From positions 1-64,000 of the forward strand of contig NZ_KB904558.1 of NCBI RefSeq assembly GCF_000380085.1: 64,000 bases of DNA, read 5' to 3'. Positions 45,917 through 56,014 of the stretch are shown here, piece after piece (the first letter of the stretch is position 1; each line of letters starts with the position of its first letter). The notes below the pieces were generated by a model. That model was not told where the DNA came from, ran no database searches, and worked only from the letters and a program-made list of their open reading frames with translations. This DNA is from Streptococcus merionis DSM 19192 (GTDB taxonomy: Bacteria; Bacillota; Bacilli; Lactobacillales; Streptococcaceae). The position numbers were made by a program, and so were the translations under genes.

Positions 45917-46921
45917 TCAAATCTCGGTTGATTGCCTTTTTATAAGACTCGTTCCAATCTCTACAGAGCTTACGTCCTCTTCATCAATCAGTTTTAACAG
46001 AGATTTTAATAACTGACTAGATAGCTCTACATAATTTGGGGAAATCGTCGTCAGAGCAGGTGTGTAATATTGAGAAATAGGGATGTTATCATATCCAACA
46101 ACTGCAATATCCTGTGGTATGCCTATCCCTTTCTCATAGCAGGCTCGAATGAGTCCCTGAACCTTTTCATCTCCCGACACAAAGATAACATCTGGATAAT
46201 TTCCATTGATGAGATGTTGAAATGAATAGTCGTAAATCGCTTCAATCGTCAACAAACCATACACTATCTCAACAGACATTTGCTCATTTTTCTCTTGAAT
46301 ATAGGTTTCAGCACCCCTAGCACGCTCTAAGTTGACAGAGCTCTCTCCTCCCATCAGCATCCAAACGTTTCGGTACCCAGCTTTGTCTAACTCAGAAAAT
46401 AACTGATATAAAGCTAAAAAATCATCATTAGAGACGTAGACAACATCCTCATTCCTCCCTTTTCCAAACACAATAAAGGGAATAGCCTTTTTCTTTAGAA
46501 AGCCAATGCGTGAGTCATTTTCACTTTCATAAAAGACAATAACACCATCCACAAGGCTACCAGAGCTAAAGATAATAGAATTTGTAATTGAGTCATTTTC
46601 ATCAAAGTATTCAACAATCGCATTAACTCCTAATTCTTTACAGGTCAATAACAGTTTATCCAATAGAGTCTGAAACCATATCAACGGAAAGGCATCTTTC
46701 TTTTTGACTGAAATTAGGATATTAGTCGTAGCTTTCCTAGACAGATTTTTAGCATACGCATTCGGAGAATAAGCTAACTGTGCAATCACTTGCTCAATCT
46801 TCTCACGAGTAGTTGCCCGAACACTTTCCTCCTTGTTGATTACTCTTGAAACAGTTTTAGGGGAATAGCCAGATATTTTTGCAATATCATAAATCGTATA
46901 ATTTTTTTTCTTTATCGTCAT
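45917..46921 (-). CDS. LacI-family transcriptional regulator
   Basis: A 334-residue repressor. The helix-turn-helix and hinge are YTIYDIAKISGYSPKTVSRVINKEESVRATTREKIEQVI (residues 8-46), with a sugar-binding domain after. DVIFVSGDEKVQGLIRACYEKGIGIPQDIAVVGYDNIP near 235-275 is typical. It lies between galE and the amidase gene. It is the natural candidate to bind the two operator copies at 56015-56028 and 56168-56181. The effector is probably a sugar or sugar phosphate from the pathway. Confidence 0.9.
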   Translation of the reverse strand: MTIKKKNYTIYDIAKISGYSPKTVSRVINKEESVRATTREKIEQVIAQLAYSPNAYAKNLSRKATTNILISVKKKDAFPLIWFQTLLDKLLLTCKELGVNAIVEYFDENDSITNSIIFSSGSLVDGVIVFYESENDSRIGFLKKKAIPFIVFGKGRNEDVVYVSNDDFLALYQLFSELDKAGYRNVWMLMGGESSVNLERARGAETYIQEKNEQMSVEIVYGLLTIEAIYDYSFQHLINGNYPDVIFVSGDEKVQGLIRACYEKGIGIPQDIAVVGYDNIPISQYYTPALTTISPNYVELSSQLLKSLLKLIDEEDVSSVEIGTSLIKRQSTEI

Positions 46922-46952
46922 CCATCACTCCTGCATCTTATTTCCAACTTTT

Positions 46953-46978
46953 TGCAAATGCTTTCAGTGATTATTTTA
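46953..46978 (-). promoter_or_regulatory. Candidate promoter and cre/LacI-type site before the LacI gene
   Basis: On the minus strand an extended -10 TGGTAAAAT (hexamer 46973-46978) is followed by TGAAAGCATTTGCA (46953-46966), which fits 13 of 14 cre positions. The LacI-type gene may therefore have its own promoter besides read-through from galE. Confidence 0.5.
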
Positions 46979-47088
46979 CCATATTTTAGAACGATATTGA
47001 ACACTAATCCAATTATTTCAATCTTTCTGATAACGCTACACAAGATAGAAGCCCTTTTCCATCTAAACATCAATGTCGTATCATTTCA

Positions 47089-48102
47089 TTATCCTTCATA
47101 ACCATTGGGATTGCTAAACTGCCAATTCCATGTATCTCTACACATATCTGCTATGCTACGCTCTGTTTGCCAATTTAACTCTCTTAAAGCCTTATCTGCA
47201 TTTGCATAACAGATAGCTATATCACCAGGTCGACGCTCAACCAATTGGTAAGGTATGGCGACCCCTGTCTCTTTTTCAAAAGTTTTGATAAGCTCTAGTA
47301 CACTCGTCCCTCTACCAGAACCTAAATTATAGGTATAAACGCCATTTTTATCTACAAGATATTCCAATGCTCTAATATGACCTATAGCTAAATCGACCAC
47401 ATGAATGTAATCACGTACACCAGTGCCATCAACAGTATCATAATCTGAACCAAATACACTTAGCTGAGGACGCTTTCCAACCGCCACTTGTGCAATAAAT
47501 GGCATGAGGTTATTAGGAATACCAGAAGGATCCTCTCCTATTAGACCAGAGCGATGCGCACCTATTGGATTAAAATAACGCAACAATGCTATACTCCAAC
47601 TAGGATCTGCACTTACAATATCCCGCAGTATTTGCTCCAGCATTACTTTCGTGTATCCGTAAGGATTGGTAGCACTTGTCGGCATCGTCTCAACTAAGGG
47701 TGATAGATTAGTTAGACCATAGACTGTCGCACTAGAGCTAAACACAAGATTTTTGATGCCCTTTTCTGCCATCACTGTAACCAACGAAAGCGTAGACATT
47801 ATATTGTTTTCATAATACATAATTGGTTTTTCGACAGATTCTCCAACTGCCTTATAACCTGCAAAATGAATAACAGAGTCAACAGCCTCTTTTTCAAGGA
47901 CCACTCTTAGAGCGTCTTTATCAGTGACATCTAACTCATAAAAAGTGGGACGTTTTCCTGTTATTTGTTCAATCCTATCTAATACTAGAATACTGGAATT
48001 CGAGAGATTGTCGACAATGACTACCTCTTCCTCTTTTTGCAATAATTCAACAACTGTATGGCTACCAATATAGCCTGTACCACCTGTTACTAATACTGAC
48101 AT
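47089..48102 (-). CDS. galE: UDP-glucose 4-epimerase
   Basis: A 337-residue short-chain dehydrogenase-type enzyme interconverting UDP-galactose and UDP-glucose with bound NAD. The Rossmann motif GGTGYIGSH is at residues 7-15; the catalytic Ser-Tyr-Lys set is SSSATVYG and NPYGYTKVMLEQ. DYIHVVDLAIGHIRAL and the C-terminal WQTERS are family-typical. It starts 13 bases after galT. No galK or galM is in the window. Confidence 0.96.
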   Translation of the reverse strand: MSVLVTGGTGYIGSHTVVELLQKEEEVVIVDNLSNSSILVLDRIEQITGKRPTFYELDVTDKDALRVVLEKEAVDSVIHFAGYKAVGESVEKPIMYYENNIMSTLSLVTVMAEKGIKNLVFSSSATVYGLTNLSPLVETMPTSATNPYGYTKVMLEQILRDIVSADPSWSIALLRYFNPIGAHRSGLIGEDPSGIPNNLMPFIAQVAVGKRPQLSVFGSDYDTVDGTGVRDYIHVVDLAIGHIRALEYLVDKNGVYTYNLGSGRGTSVLELIKTFEKETGVAIPYQLVERRPGDIAICYANADKALRELNWQTERSIADMCRDTWNWQFSNPNGYEG

Positions 48103-48115
48103 CTCATTTCTCCTA

Positions 48116-49591
48116 CTATTTTATTCCTAAAGAGACAATAAACCGTTGAAAGGCTGCTTGACCTTCCACTGTGTGTTTATAGACACCTGCATCTTCTAAG
48201 ACACGCTTGAAAATCTGACCTACTGATGTTCTAACAATTTCTCTAACAGACATCTTGTCACACTTGGGATTTTCCTCTAATAGTCTCATCGCCCAAGGTT
48301 TATGGTATTCCTTTACTTGAGCCTTATTTCCCAGTAAGAACTGTTCAACCTCTTCTAATTCACGCTTTAAACGTGGTGGCAAAACGGCAAGTCCCATCAC
48401 CTCAATCAAACCGATATTCTCTTTTTTAATATGCTGAACATCTGGGTGCGGATGATAAATACCATCTGGAAATTCTTCTGAGGTTTGATTATCACGAAGA
48501 ACTAAATCCAGTTCAAATTGACCCTCACGGCGTCGAGCAATTGGTGTTACGGTATGATGGGGAACATCTCCTGTAGCTGCTAGAATATCTGCCGAACGAT
48601 CTGAATAATTCTCCCAACACCTTAAAACATGACTTGCAGCTTGAATCAGTCTATCTTTATGTTCACCTCTAAGACGAATGACTGACATCGGCCAATTTAA
48701 GGTTCCTGCCCAAATATCATCATAGCCAACTAGTGTAAATGTCCTATCAACATCAGCAACTTCCATTGGAAACTGATGACGTCCTCCCTGATAATGATTA
48801 TGGCTAAGAATCGAACCACCTACTATGGGTAAGCCTGCATTACTTCCCACAAAATAATCTGGGAAAATATCAACAATTTCAAGTAATTGTTCAAAAGTCT
48901 TTGTTGTAACAGCCATTGGTACATGTTCCTGAGAAAGAAAGATGCAATGTTCATTAAAATAAGCATATGGAGAATACTGTAACCCCCATTTCTCCTTCCC
49001 TAAATCTAGCCGAATGATACGATGATTGGCTCTTGCTGGATGGTTGATGCGTCCTTGATATCCCTCGTTTTCCATACACAGAAGACATTTGGGATAATTT
49101 GACGATTTCTGCTGCCTTGCTGCTAAGATGCTCTTTGGGTCTTTTTCGGGTTTTGAAAGGTTAATCGTAATCTCTAAATCTCCGTATTCCGTCTGAGTTT
49201 GGTAATAGATATTTTTAGCCACGGCTTTTACTTTAATGTAGTCATTGTCCTTACTCAATTCATGAAAATATGTCAAGGCTTTTTCTGGTCTTTCCTTATA
49301 AAAAGTCCAAAACACTTGGTTAAACTGACTTGGTAGAGGAGTTATAAAATTCATAATCTCCGCACCAAGACACTCTTTTTCTTCCTCCAAAGCTCCAATC
49401 TTACCATTTTTCACAGCCACTTCAACCAAATTGTCTTTTAACTCAATGAGTGTATTGCCAATTTCTATTTCTTCTGATAATCCTTCTCCCACCAAATGTA
49501 ACAATCTGTTGATAAGATATATGCGATCTAACTCGTCATAATAACCATCACCTATTAGTTTATCAACAAAAGTTGTAATGCATTTATTCAT
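48116..49591 (-). CDS. galT: Galactose-1-phosphate uridylyltransferase (class II)
   Basis: A 491-residue Firmicute-type GalT. It swaps UMP between UDP-glucose and galactose-1-phosphate. [25 protein letters not shown] near 168-192 and the HxH active-site motif in [15 protein letters not shown] near 255-270 are diagnostic, and [24 protein letters not shown] follows. It starts nine bases after the PhoU-like gene, so galactose-1-phosphate handling is tied to a phosphate-linked operon. Confidence 0.95.
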   Translation of the reverse strand: MNKCITTFVDKLIGDGYYDELDRIYLINRLLHLVGEGLSEEIEIGNTLIELKDNLVEVAVKNGKIGALEEEKECLGAEIMNFITPLPSQFNQVFWTFYKERPEKALTYFHELSKDNDYIKVKAVAKNIYYQTQTEYGDLEITINLSKPEKDPKSILAARQQKSSNYPKCLLCMENEGYQGRINHPARANHRIIRLDLGKEKWGLQYSPYAYFNEHCIFLSQEHVPMAVTTKTFEQLLEIVDIFPDYFVGSNAGLPIVGGSILSHNHYQGGRHQFPMEVADVDRTFTLVGYDDIWAGTLNWPMSVIRLRGEHKDRLIQAASHVLRCWENYSDRSADILAATGDVPHHTVTPIARRREGQFELDLVLRDNQTSEEFPDGIYHPHPDVQHIKKENIGLIEVMGLAVLPPRLKRELEEVEQFLLGNKAQVKEYHKPWAMRLLEENPKCDKMSVREIVRTSVGQIFKRVLEDAGVYKHTVEGQAAFQRFIVSLGIK

Positions 49592-49600
49592 TCTTACTCC

Positions 49601-50245
49601 TTAACCTACCAGTCTTCCTGTTTTTTTATACACTACCCATTTAAGTAGATTCTTAGCAAAATCCTCAATTTTAGTAATATGCAGTAGCATATTAAGATAT
49701 TCTCGACCAATCATCAACTGATTGACATCGTTTGTTATCTGCTCTAAAATCCAGGATTCCAGAAAAGTAGCCTCTGGTGCTGTCTCCCACTCTTCTAATC
49801 TATGTAGCGCCAATGCCATGTTACCATTTACAAATAAAGAAAAGACAGACTCAAGTTTTTCTTGTATCGCTAGTAGAAGGTCTATCAAATTCTGGTGAAG
49901 TTCACCTGATAGTTTCTCCCCTTTTAATCGTAATAGAGAACAAGCAATGCCAACAATGTGGTCACCAACACGCTCTAAATCTGAACACGCTTTTAGAATA
50001 ATAATAGTATGACGTAAATCAACAGATACTGGATTTTGAAGAGCAATGACTTCAACAGCTTTTTCTGTCAGTTTTCTCTCATAGCTATTCAAACTACTAT
50101 CATCCTCAATAATTGACTTGATAGCTAATTCATCATAGTCATCCATAGACAATAACAGCCTCGATAACTGAAGTCTGACCATTTCTCCCATGTGGGAATA
50201 GCGCTCTTGAAGTTCTCTTAATTCATACGTAAGTTTCGCTCGCAT
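49601..50245 (-). CDS. PhoU-like protein
   Basis: A 214-residue all-helical protein. The first PhoU metal-cluster motif is clear as VSVDLRHTIIILKACSDLERVGDHIVGIA (about 74-102). The second, normally ARYLERIGDH, is degenerate here (HITKIEDFAKNLLKWVVY). PhoU proteins restrain phosphate uptake through PstB or partner transporters. There are no pst genes nearby. It begins directly at the end of the unknown 124-residue protein gene. I infer a phosphate-balance role for a phosphoester-import pathway. Confidence 0.78.
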   Translation of the reverse strand: MRAKLTYELRELQERYSHMGEMVRLQLSRLLLSMDDYDELAIKSIIEDDSSLNSYERKLTEKAVEVIALQNPVSVDLRHTIIILKACSDLERVGDHIVGIACSLLRLKGEKLSGELHQNLIDLLLAIQEKLESVFSLFVNGNMALALHRLEEWETAPEATFLESWILEQITNDVNQLMIGREYLNMLLHITKIEDFAKNLLKWVVYKKTGRLVG

Positions 50246-50620
50246 TTATATCTCCTTGTTTGCTAGCTTTAAATAGGTGTACCGCCTATCAAAACCACAT
50301 ATTTCAGCCATTCTTTGTCTCAAGATACTTGATTGAATATTCATAGTCACCATTGAACACTTCCAGTGCTGACTTATCTGACTCAATTCTCGCAAAACAC
50401 TGTTCAGATATACCTTTACTATTGAACGATACTTACCTGATAAATACTCTAAATCACACTCTGCAACCCTCCTCCCCAGTGTGATTTGAAATAGATGTTC
50501 TAAAGAGTAAATATCAGCTTCTTTGCCCCTTGTTGCTATAAAATAATAAGGAACAGATATCTCTATATCATGAACAATGCACCCTTTCTGGTAATCTAGG
50601 GTGACTTGCAATTCATTCAA
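50246..50620 (-). CDS. Unrecognised 124-residue protein
   Basis: I do not recognise a family. The protein is soluble-looking, with no signal or membrane helix. The N-terminal half is beta-rich (NELQVTLDYQKGCIVHDIEISVPYYFIATRG-like) and the C-terminal half helical (VYLNSVLRELSQISQ, RQRMAEICGFDRRYTYLKL). A TTG start is chosen because AGAGAGGAG lies seven bases before it; the longest frame begins at another TTG eleven codons upstream with no ribosome site. It lies between MgtC and the PhoU-like gene with no gap to the latter, so a joint function is likely. Confidence 0.7.
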   Translation of the reverse strand: MNELQVTLDYQKGCIVHDIEISVPYYFIATRGKEADIYSLEHLFQITLGRRVAECDLEYLSGKYRSIVKVYLNSVLRELSQISQHWKCSMVTMNIQSSILRQRMAEICGFDRRYTYLKLANKEI

Positions 50621-50708
50621 TCTCAAACTCCTCTCTAGTAAAAAAGCAGGCAAATGTTCCTGATGACATCAACACATCTGCCCACCTCAACTCTCTATCT
50701 CAAACCTC

Positions 50709-51407
50709 TTACAATTCCTCTACATACAATACACCGGGTATCAATGACAGTTCTTCCATCGTTTTCAAATGTTCAAAACTATCTTTTAATTCAATCGTTA
50801 AATACGAAGCTATTTGTTTGTCTTCTACATCAAAATATTTTAACTTACTCTTGCTGACTTCTCCAAAGGAGACCTTAGATTCACTAATACTGATTCTGTT
50901 CTCAGCAAAATAAATCAAGACACGATTATAGGACTCCATCGAATCAAAGACTAAGTAAAGATCCATCACTTTAGAGCGTTTTTGGATATACGCCTTCATG
51001 GGTTGAAATAGTGTCATCACTCCCCACACAAATCCAAAACTAATAAGTGCTCCACGGTAAAATCCAATACCAATAGCTAGTCCAATCGCTGCTGCCACCC
51101 ATACACCAGCTGCTGTCGTCAGACCTCTCACCTTGTTATCATTAGTAACAAGAATGGTTCCTGCACCAAGAAAACCGATGCCATTGACCACTTGTGCTCC
51201 CATACGAGTCGGATCTCCAACTTGAAATTCAATGGATACAAACAGATTGGTCATCATAATAACACAGGCACCAAGACAGACCAAACTATGAGTACGAATG
51301 CCAGCTGGTTGATTTTTCCCTCCACGCTCCAGACCTATAAAGCCACCCACTAAAACTGCCAACAACGAGCGTATAGCGATATCAACTAATGTTAATTGAT
51401 CTATCAT
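50709..51407 (-). CDS. MgtC-family membrane protein
   Basis: A 232-residue protein. The N-terminal MgtC domain has four or five membrane helices with RSLLAVLVGGFIGLERGGKNQPAGIRTHSLVCLGACVIM and VVNGIGFLGAGTI, the family hallmarks. A C-terminal ACT-like domain (VFDSMESYNRVLIYFAENRISISESKVS) follows. In other bacteria MgtC proteins affect ATP, magnesium and phosphate balance. Its ATG directly abuts the permease stop codon, a strong sign of coupling to that importer. Confidence 0.88.
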   Translation of the reverse strand: MIDQLTLVDIAIRSLLAVLVGGFIGLERGGKNQPAGIRTHSLVCLGACVIMMTNLFVSIEFQVGDPTRMGAQVVNGIGFLGAGTILVTNDNKVRGLTTAAGVWVAAAIGLAIGIGFYRGALISFGFVWGVMTLFQPMKAYIQKRSKVMDLYLVFDSMESYNRVLIYFAENRISISESKVSFGEVSKSKLKYFDVEDKQIASYLTIELKDSFEHLKTMEELSLIPGVLYVEEL

Positions 51408-53099
51408 CTAACGTTTCCTTGGCTTGCTTCTTCTCTGCGTAATGTAGAGCACACCACTTGAGATAATCATCAAGATAATCGTGTAAACAAAGATGAGGGC
51501 TTGAGCACTTGAAGTCGCTGTTTCATCACCAGCAGACTTAATGGCAATCCCCAGAGGTTTTAGTAGAGGATGGTAGAGAAAGACTGATAAATCATAGTCT
51601 GTTAAAAGTGAGTTGAAGTTAAGTGCAATAACAGAAAGAACAACTGGCAGAATGTAAGGAATAATTACCTTAACCATTGTATAAAACGGTGTTGCTCCCA
51701 TACTTCTAGCTGCTTCTTCCATTTCATCGTCCACACTAAAGAGAATCGCCCGAATCATTCGATAAGAAAATGGAATCTTAACAATGATATAAGCAATAAG
51801 TAACATCACAATCGTCCCAACTAGTACATAGTTCAAAATCAGTGGTTGTGGCTCATTGAACGTAAACAAGAGACTGACAGCTAGTAAAGTACTCGGCAAC
51901 AGCCACGGTAACAAGGCACCGTACTCAAACATAAAATCAAACTTTGTCTTGTTCTTTCGCACGACACGAGCAAAGACGACTGCCAAAATAGTAACTGTCA
52001 CAGATGCGATCAAGGCATAGCCGAAACTAACTAAGAATGGCGAGAATGCCTCTGAGCTGCTAAAGAAAAGCTGGTAATTAGCAAGCGTCAAATTAGCGAG
52101 TGACAAGTCTCCTGTCTGAATAGCTACTGGATCAGTAAATGAGTAAAGCACGATCAACATGATTGGTAGCATAAAAACTATAAATAAGGCATAGGCTACA
52201 ATATGTGCAATCCCATTCCAGACTGGAGATTGAATTTTTTGTTTTTTCAATGGTGCCTTTGTTTTTGACACTGAAATATAATTACCACCCTTTTCGATCC
52301 TGTTCATCACTGTCAGCAAAATTGTAGTCGCAACACCCAACATCATGGCTAGCAAAGCAGCCAAATCACGCGAGGTAGCCATCTTTGCAAATGTAATAAC
52401 CATTGGGTTAATAGTTTGGAAGTTCTCTCCACCTACAATCATTGGCGCTGCAACAGCTGACAAACCACTCAAAAATACCATGATTGTTAAGGCAAACAAA
52501 GTTGGTTTCAAGGTTGGTAAAACAATTTTTCTAAAAACTTCAAATGGCTTTGCTCCCATATTTCTTGCTGCTTCAATCGTATGATAGTCTACACTACGAA
52601 TAGCATTTGTTAAAAATAGGGTATGGTTTGCTGTACCAGCAAAAGTCATGATAAATAACACTGCTCCATAACCAATAAACCAGTTTGGATCTAGGCTAGG
52701 AACGAGATTCTTCAAAAATCTTGTGACTAAACCATACGGTCCATATACAAATTTGTACCCTGTTGCCAGTACAACACCACCGTAAATGAGTGACGTCATG
52801 TAACCTAATTTCAGTATTCTTGCTCCTTTAATATCAAAATATTCAGTGAACAAAGTAATCAAGACACCGACAATATTAACTGTAAATATCAAGGAAAAGG
52901 CTAACTTGAAACTATTCATAATACTCGAAATAGCACGTTCTGATTTCATGATACGATCAAAAGCGCTAAGCGAGAATACCCCATCTTTGAAAAAGACACT
53001 CGAAATAACACCAAGGTTTGGATAAACGATAAAAGTAAAGACAAACCAGATTAGTCCTAGCCTTATCGCAATATCTTTCCAGTTTAATTTTTTCCCCAT
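51408..53099 (-). CDS. ABC permease, fused double domain (AfuB/FbpB type)
   Basis: A 563-residue membrane protein with two binding-protein-dependent permease domains in one chain, about twelve helices. EAA loops appear twice, as [24 protein letters not shown] near 175 and [25 protein letters not shown] near 475. The layout matches ferric-iron and AfuB permeases. AfuABC of Actinobacillus takes hexose phosphates, so the iron label often given to this family is unsafe. It starts 11 bases after the ATPase gene. Confidence 0.9.
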   Translation of the reverse strand: MGKKLNWKDIAIRLGLIWFVFTFIVYPNLGVISSVFFKDGVFSLSAFDRIMKSERAISSIMNSFKLAFSLIFTVNIVGVLITLFTEYFDIKGARILKLGYMTSLIYGGVVLATGYKFVYGPYGLVTRFLKNLVPSLDPNWFIGYGAVLFIMTFAGTANHTLFLTNAIRSVDYHTIEAARNMGAKPFEVFRKIVLPTLKPTLFALTIMVFLSGLSAVAAPMIVGGENFQTINPMVITFAKMATSRDLAALLAMMLGVATTILLTVMNRIEKGGNYISVSKTKAPLKKQKIQSPVWNGIAHIVAYALFIVFMLPIMLIVLYSFTDPVAIQTGDLSLANLTLANYQLFFSSSEAFSPFLVSFGYALIASVTVTILAVVFARVVRKNKTKFDFMFEYGALLPWLLPSTLLAVSLLFTFNEPQPLILNYVLVGTIVMLLIAYIIVKIPFSYRMIRAILFSVDDEMEEAARSMGATPFYTMVKVIIPYILPVVLSVIALNFNSLLTDYDLSVFLYHPLLKPLGIAIKSAGDETATSSAQALIFVYTIILMIISSGVLYITQRRSKPRKR

Positions 53100-53110
53100 A
53101 AGGCCCTCCC

Positions 53111-54121
53111 TTAGAATTGTAATACTTCAGTTGGATTGATAAATAGTTCTACTTCTGTACCGATTTCCTTGATTGCTGATTGTTGATCAATCGTGGTCAC
53201 ATTAATCATTTGATTTTCTGAAACCTTAACAGCATATCGAGTAGTCACTCCTGAAAACTCAGTGTCAACAATCTGACCTTTCAACACAATGTCATTGTCT
53301 GTTACAGAAGTAAAACGAACCTTTTCCAAACGAACATATCCTTTTGTTCCCTCAAGAGAAACCTCTGGATTTGCATAACGGATATGCTGAATAGTTTCCT
53401 CATTTAGAACGTTAATATCACCGATGAAGTCACATACAAATTCTGTCTTAGATTCGTGGTATATTTCAACCGGCGTACCTACTTGCTCAATATAACCATT
53501 GTTAAACACAGCAATCCGATCAGACAATGTCAAGGCTTCTTCTTGGTCATGAGTGACATACAAAGTTGTAATCCCAAGTTCTTTTTGGAGACGTTTTAAT
53601 TCCTTACGCATATCAACACGTAATTTAGCATCCAAGTTTGAAAGCGGCTCATCTAAGCAAAGAATTTTTGGTTCTAAGACCAAGGCACGAGCTAAGGCCA
53701 CACGCTGCTGTTGACCACCTGATAGCTCAGATACATTTCGTTGTAATTGCTCTTCTGAGATTTTAATTTTAGCTGCTGCTTCTAGTACCTTAGCTTTAAT
53801 AAGATCTGGTGAAACTTTTTTTACTTTCAACCCAAAAGCGATATTATCATATACCGTCATCGTTGGGAAAAGAGCATAGCTTTGAAAGACAATACCAATG
53901 CCACGATCTTCTGGCTCTAGGTGAGTAATTGCCTTATCGTTGATTGTAATATCCCCAGCTGCAGCCTCTAAGAATCCTACTAAGCAACGCAGTGTCGTTG
54001 ACTTTCCGCATCCAGAGGGCCCTAAAAATGTAAAGAATTCTCCCTCCTTAATTTCGAGGTTGAGATTATCAATCGCTACAAAGTCTCCATACTTAATCTG
54101 AATGGCATCAAATTTAATCAT
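53111..54121 (-). CDS. ABC transporter ATPase with TOBE domain
   Basis: A 336-residue ATPase of the Fe3+/spermidine/sugar-phosphate class. Walker A is GPSGCGKST near 39-47, the signature [15 protein letters not shown] near 138, Walker [13 protein letters not shown], and the H-loop [10 protein letters not shown]. The C-terminal 110 residues form a TOBE regulatory domain. It drives the double permease encoded next. The ATG chosen gives MIKFDAIQ; the longer frame reads through the leader. A 105-base gap with an imperfect GAGCCA...TGGCTC stem separates it from the upstream lipoprotein gene. Confidence 0.92.
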   Translation of the reverse strand: MIKFDAIQIKYGDFVAIDNLNLEIKEGEFFTFLGPSGCGKSTTLRCLVGFLEAAAGDITINDKAITHLEPEDRGIGIVFQSYALFPTMTVYDNIAFGLKVKKVSPDLIKAKVLEAAAKIKISEEQLQRNVSELSGGQQQRVALARALVLEPKILCLDEPLSNLDAKLRVDMRKELKRLQKELGITTLYVTHDQEEALTLSDRIAVFNNGYIEQVGTPVEIYHESKTEFVCDFIGDINVLNEETIQHIRYANPEVSLEGTKGYVRLEKVRFTSVTDNDIVLKGQIVDTEFSGVTTRYAVKVSENQMINVTTIDQQSAIKEIGTEVELFINPTEVLQF

Positions 54122-54226
54122 TCTATTCTCCAATCTTTTCCCCTTATAAATACTAAGAGCCAAGATTCTCCAACCATTTATTGTGTCAAAAAATCCTGGC
54201 TCCCTGTATTTAGGAGGGAACTTTAA

Positions 54227-55297
54227 TTATTTTACAAACTCAAGTTCTGTTTTTTCAACCCATTGATCAAGGTATTGGCCAACTACTTCCCAGTCAATGT
54301 CTTGCTGGTGCACTGAATCTAAGAGTTTTTGAGTATCTTCAGGAAGCTCTTTAACAGCGTCGCTGTTGGCTGGAATCGAACCAAATTCTTTGGCATAAGC
54401 TACTTGAATCTCTGAGGAACCAAACCAGTTGATAAACTCTTTAGCCAATGCTTTACGTTTACTTGAAGCAAGAATAGCTGTTTGCTCCGTTACAAACGGT
54501 ACACCAACTTTAGGACTCATTACTTGAAATTCAGTGTTAAATTCTTTTTGGTTTACTAAAACACCTGAACCCCACATCATGCCATAGACCACTGGATCGT
54601 TATCATCAAGCATTTTAACGACCGATGATTCACCTTTCTGCAGAACGTAAGCATTTTGGATATACTCTTTTGCAACTTTCCAGCCTTCCTCAGATACTCC
54701 GAGTTCACCTTTTTCATCCAGATAACGTACCAAAATACTTGCTAAAATCGCACGAGGTGTTCCACCTTGTAAGCCATTAATCGAGTATTTCCCTGCGTAT
54801 TTAGCACCCAACTCTGTCCAATCTTTCGGCATTTCCGTTACATCCTTGCGACCAATCAAGACAAGCGGTTGAACAATCACTGGGTTATAGTAACCATCCT
54901 TATCAGCAAGAGAAGCCTCAATCTTATCCTTCCATTCAGGTTCAAATTTGATCAGTAATTCTTCATCACGAAGTTTATTTGAGTCTACAGCACCGATACC
55001 AAATACCATATCAGCAATGCCATTATTCTTCTCTGCGATAACACGATCTGCAAGTTCCGCACCTGCAATATCGACCATTTCGATATTAAATCCTTCTTCT
55101 TTAGCCTTAGCTGTTAACCATTCACCACGGCCATTTGATACAGAATTTGAATAAATAACAAGTGTTTCGCTACGATCAGCTGGTCCTTCAGATGAGACAG
55201 CTGTTTCTTCTGTTTTACTTCCACCATCTGCACAGGCTACTAAACTAAGTGCTACGATTGAGGTTGTAAATAATGAGACAAACTTTTTAAGTTTCAT
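54227..55297 (-). CDS. ABC binding lipoprotein (AfuA/FbpA type)
   Basis: A 356-residue secreted lipoprotein. The signal peptide ends LVAC with Cys22. The mature part is a two-lobe type II binding protein: ETLVIYSNSVSNGRGEWLTAKAKEEGFNIEMVDIAGAELADRVIAEKNNGIADMVFGIGAVDSNKL, then YYNPVIVQPLVLIGRKDVTE. The Tyr-Tyr pair used by ferric-ion binders is not evident in the C-terminal lobe. Gene context favours a phosphorylated organic ligand. It starts 12 bases after the 2H phosphoesterase gene. Confidence 0.88.
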   Translation of the reverse strand: MKLKKFVSLFTTSIVALSLVACADGGSKTEETAVSSEGPADRSETLVIYSNSVSNGRGEWLTAKAKEEGFNIEMVDIAGAELADRVIAEKNNGIADMVFGIGAVDSNKLRDEELLIKFEPEWKDKIEASLADKDGYYNPVIVQPLVLIGRKDVTEMPKDWTELGAKYAGKYSINGLQGGTPRAILASILVRYLDEKGELGVSEEGWKVAKEYIQNAYVLQKGESSVVKMLDDNDPVVYGMMWGSGVLVNQKEFNTEFQVMSPKVGVPFVTEQTAILASSKRKALAKEFINWFGSSEIQVAYAKEFGSIPANSDAVKELPEDTQKLLDSVHQQDIDWEVVGQYLDQWVEKTELEFVK

Positions 55298-55309
55298 GGG
55301 TTTTCTCCT

Positions 55310-55975
55310 TTAAATTTTATTTATTTTTTCTACATATGGTGTGAATCGAGTCATATCATCAAAAACAGTATAGTCTACTCGATTAATACTGATTGTCGGT
55401 AATTTCTCCAACAAAATTCGACTTAACTTCTCTTTCACTTCTGAAAAGAGTGCTTCTTCTTCCTCGGTCAGGTTTTCTCTCAGATAACCTACCGAAATAT
55501 GGAATTGATAGTTGTCATGATTCGGGAAACGGACACCTGCATGCTCAGATACATACTCACGAATTTCAGCTAAACGGTCCGCTGTTTTGGTATCAGCAGG
55601 CTCTACCAAAATATTTTGAGAGCCCATTGCTGTTGTTCTCATCACAAGCTTCTCATCTGTCAAGGGAAAGATTGGCAACTTCTCTGCAAAATAATCCGAA
55701 ACCTCATCAATCGGTAGCTCCAAAGATAAATCTTTACTCCAATATTCTGAAAGACGATTCCTATCACAGAGCAATTCGATAACGGTCATATGAATAGATC
55801 CTTGTGGCGTTAATGTAAACTTGTCAATAAAAGGTAGCTTCCGATATTCCGTCTGGATAATCTCAACCAATTTCATGACCTCTTCATTACCATAAAGATT
55901 GGCAACGATTGTGTTTCCAGGAAAATGATTAAAATCACCATTCTCCTTAAATTTAACTTTTGTTAGATTGACCAT
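55310..55975 (-). CDS. 2H phosphoesterase-superfamily protein
   Basis: A 221-residue cytosolic protein. Two HxT/Sx motifs, HMTV (His62) and HISV (His159), are spaced as in 2'-5' RNA ligase/cyclic phosphodiesterase enzymes (2H superfamily). These cut 2',3'-cyclic or similar phosphodiesters. The start is MVNLTKV, with GGAGG before its ATG; the longer frame would extend through the operator, so it is rejected. It is the first gene of the importer operon, so the imported compound may be a phosphodiester or cyclic phosphate. That is inference. Confidence 0.8.
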   Translation of the reverse strand: MVNLTKVKFKENGDFNHFPGNTIVANLYGNEEVMKLVEIIQTEYRKLPFIDKFTLTPQGSIHMTVIELLCDRNRLSEYWSKDLSLELPIDEVSDYFAEKLPIFPLTDEKLVMRTTAMGSQNILVEPADTKTADRLAEIREYVSEHAGVRFPNHDNYQFHISVGYLRENLTEEEEALFSEVKEKLSRILLEKLPTISINRVDYTVFDDMTRFTPYVEKINKI

Positions 55976-56014
55976 GTAACCTCCAATTTCAATTTTGATG
56001 TCTTTTTTATTTTT

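Noticed and set aside
51408-55297. Calling the importer an Fe3+ transporter
   Set aside because: The family includes sugar-phosphate and phosphonate importers, and gene context has no iron link and no Fur-like site was seen.
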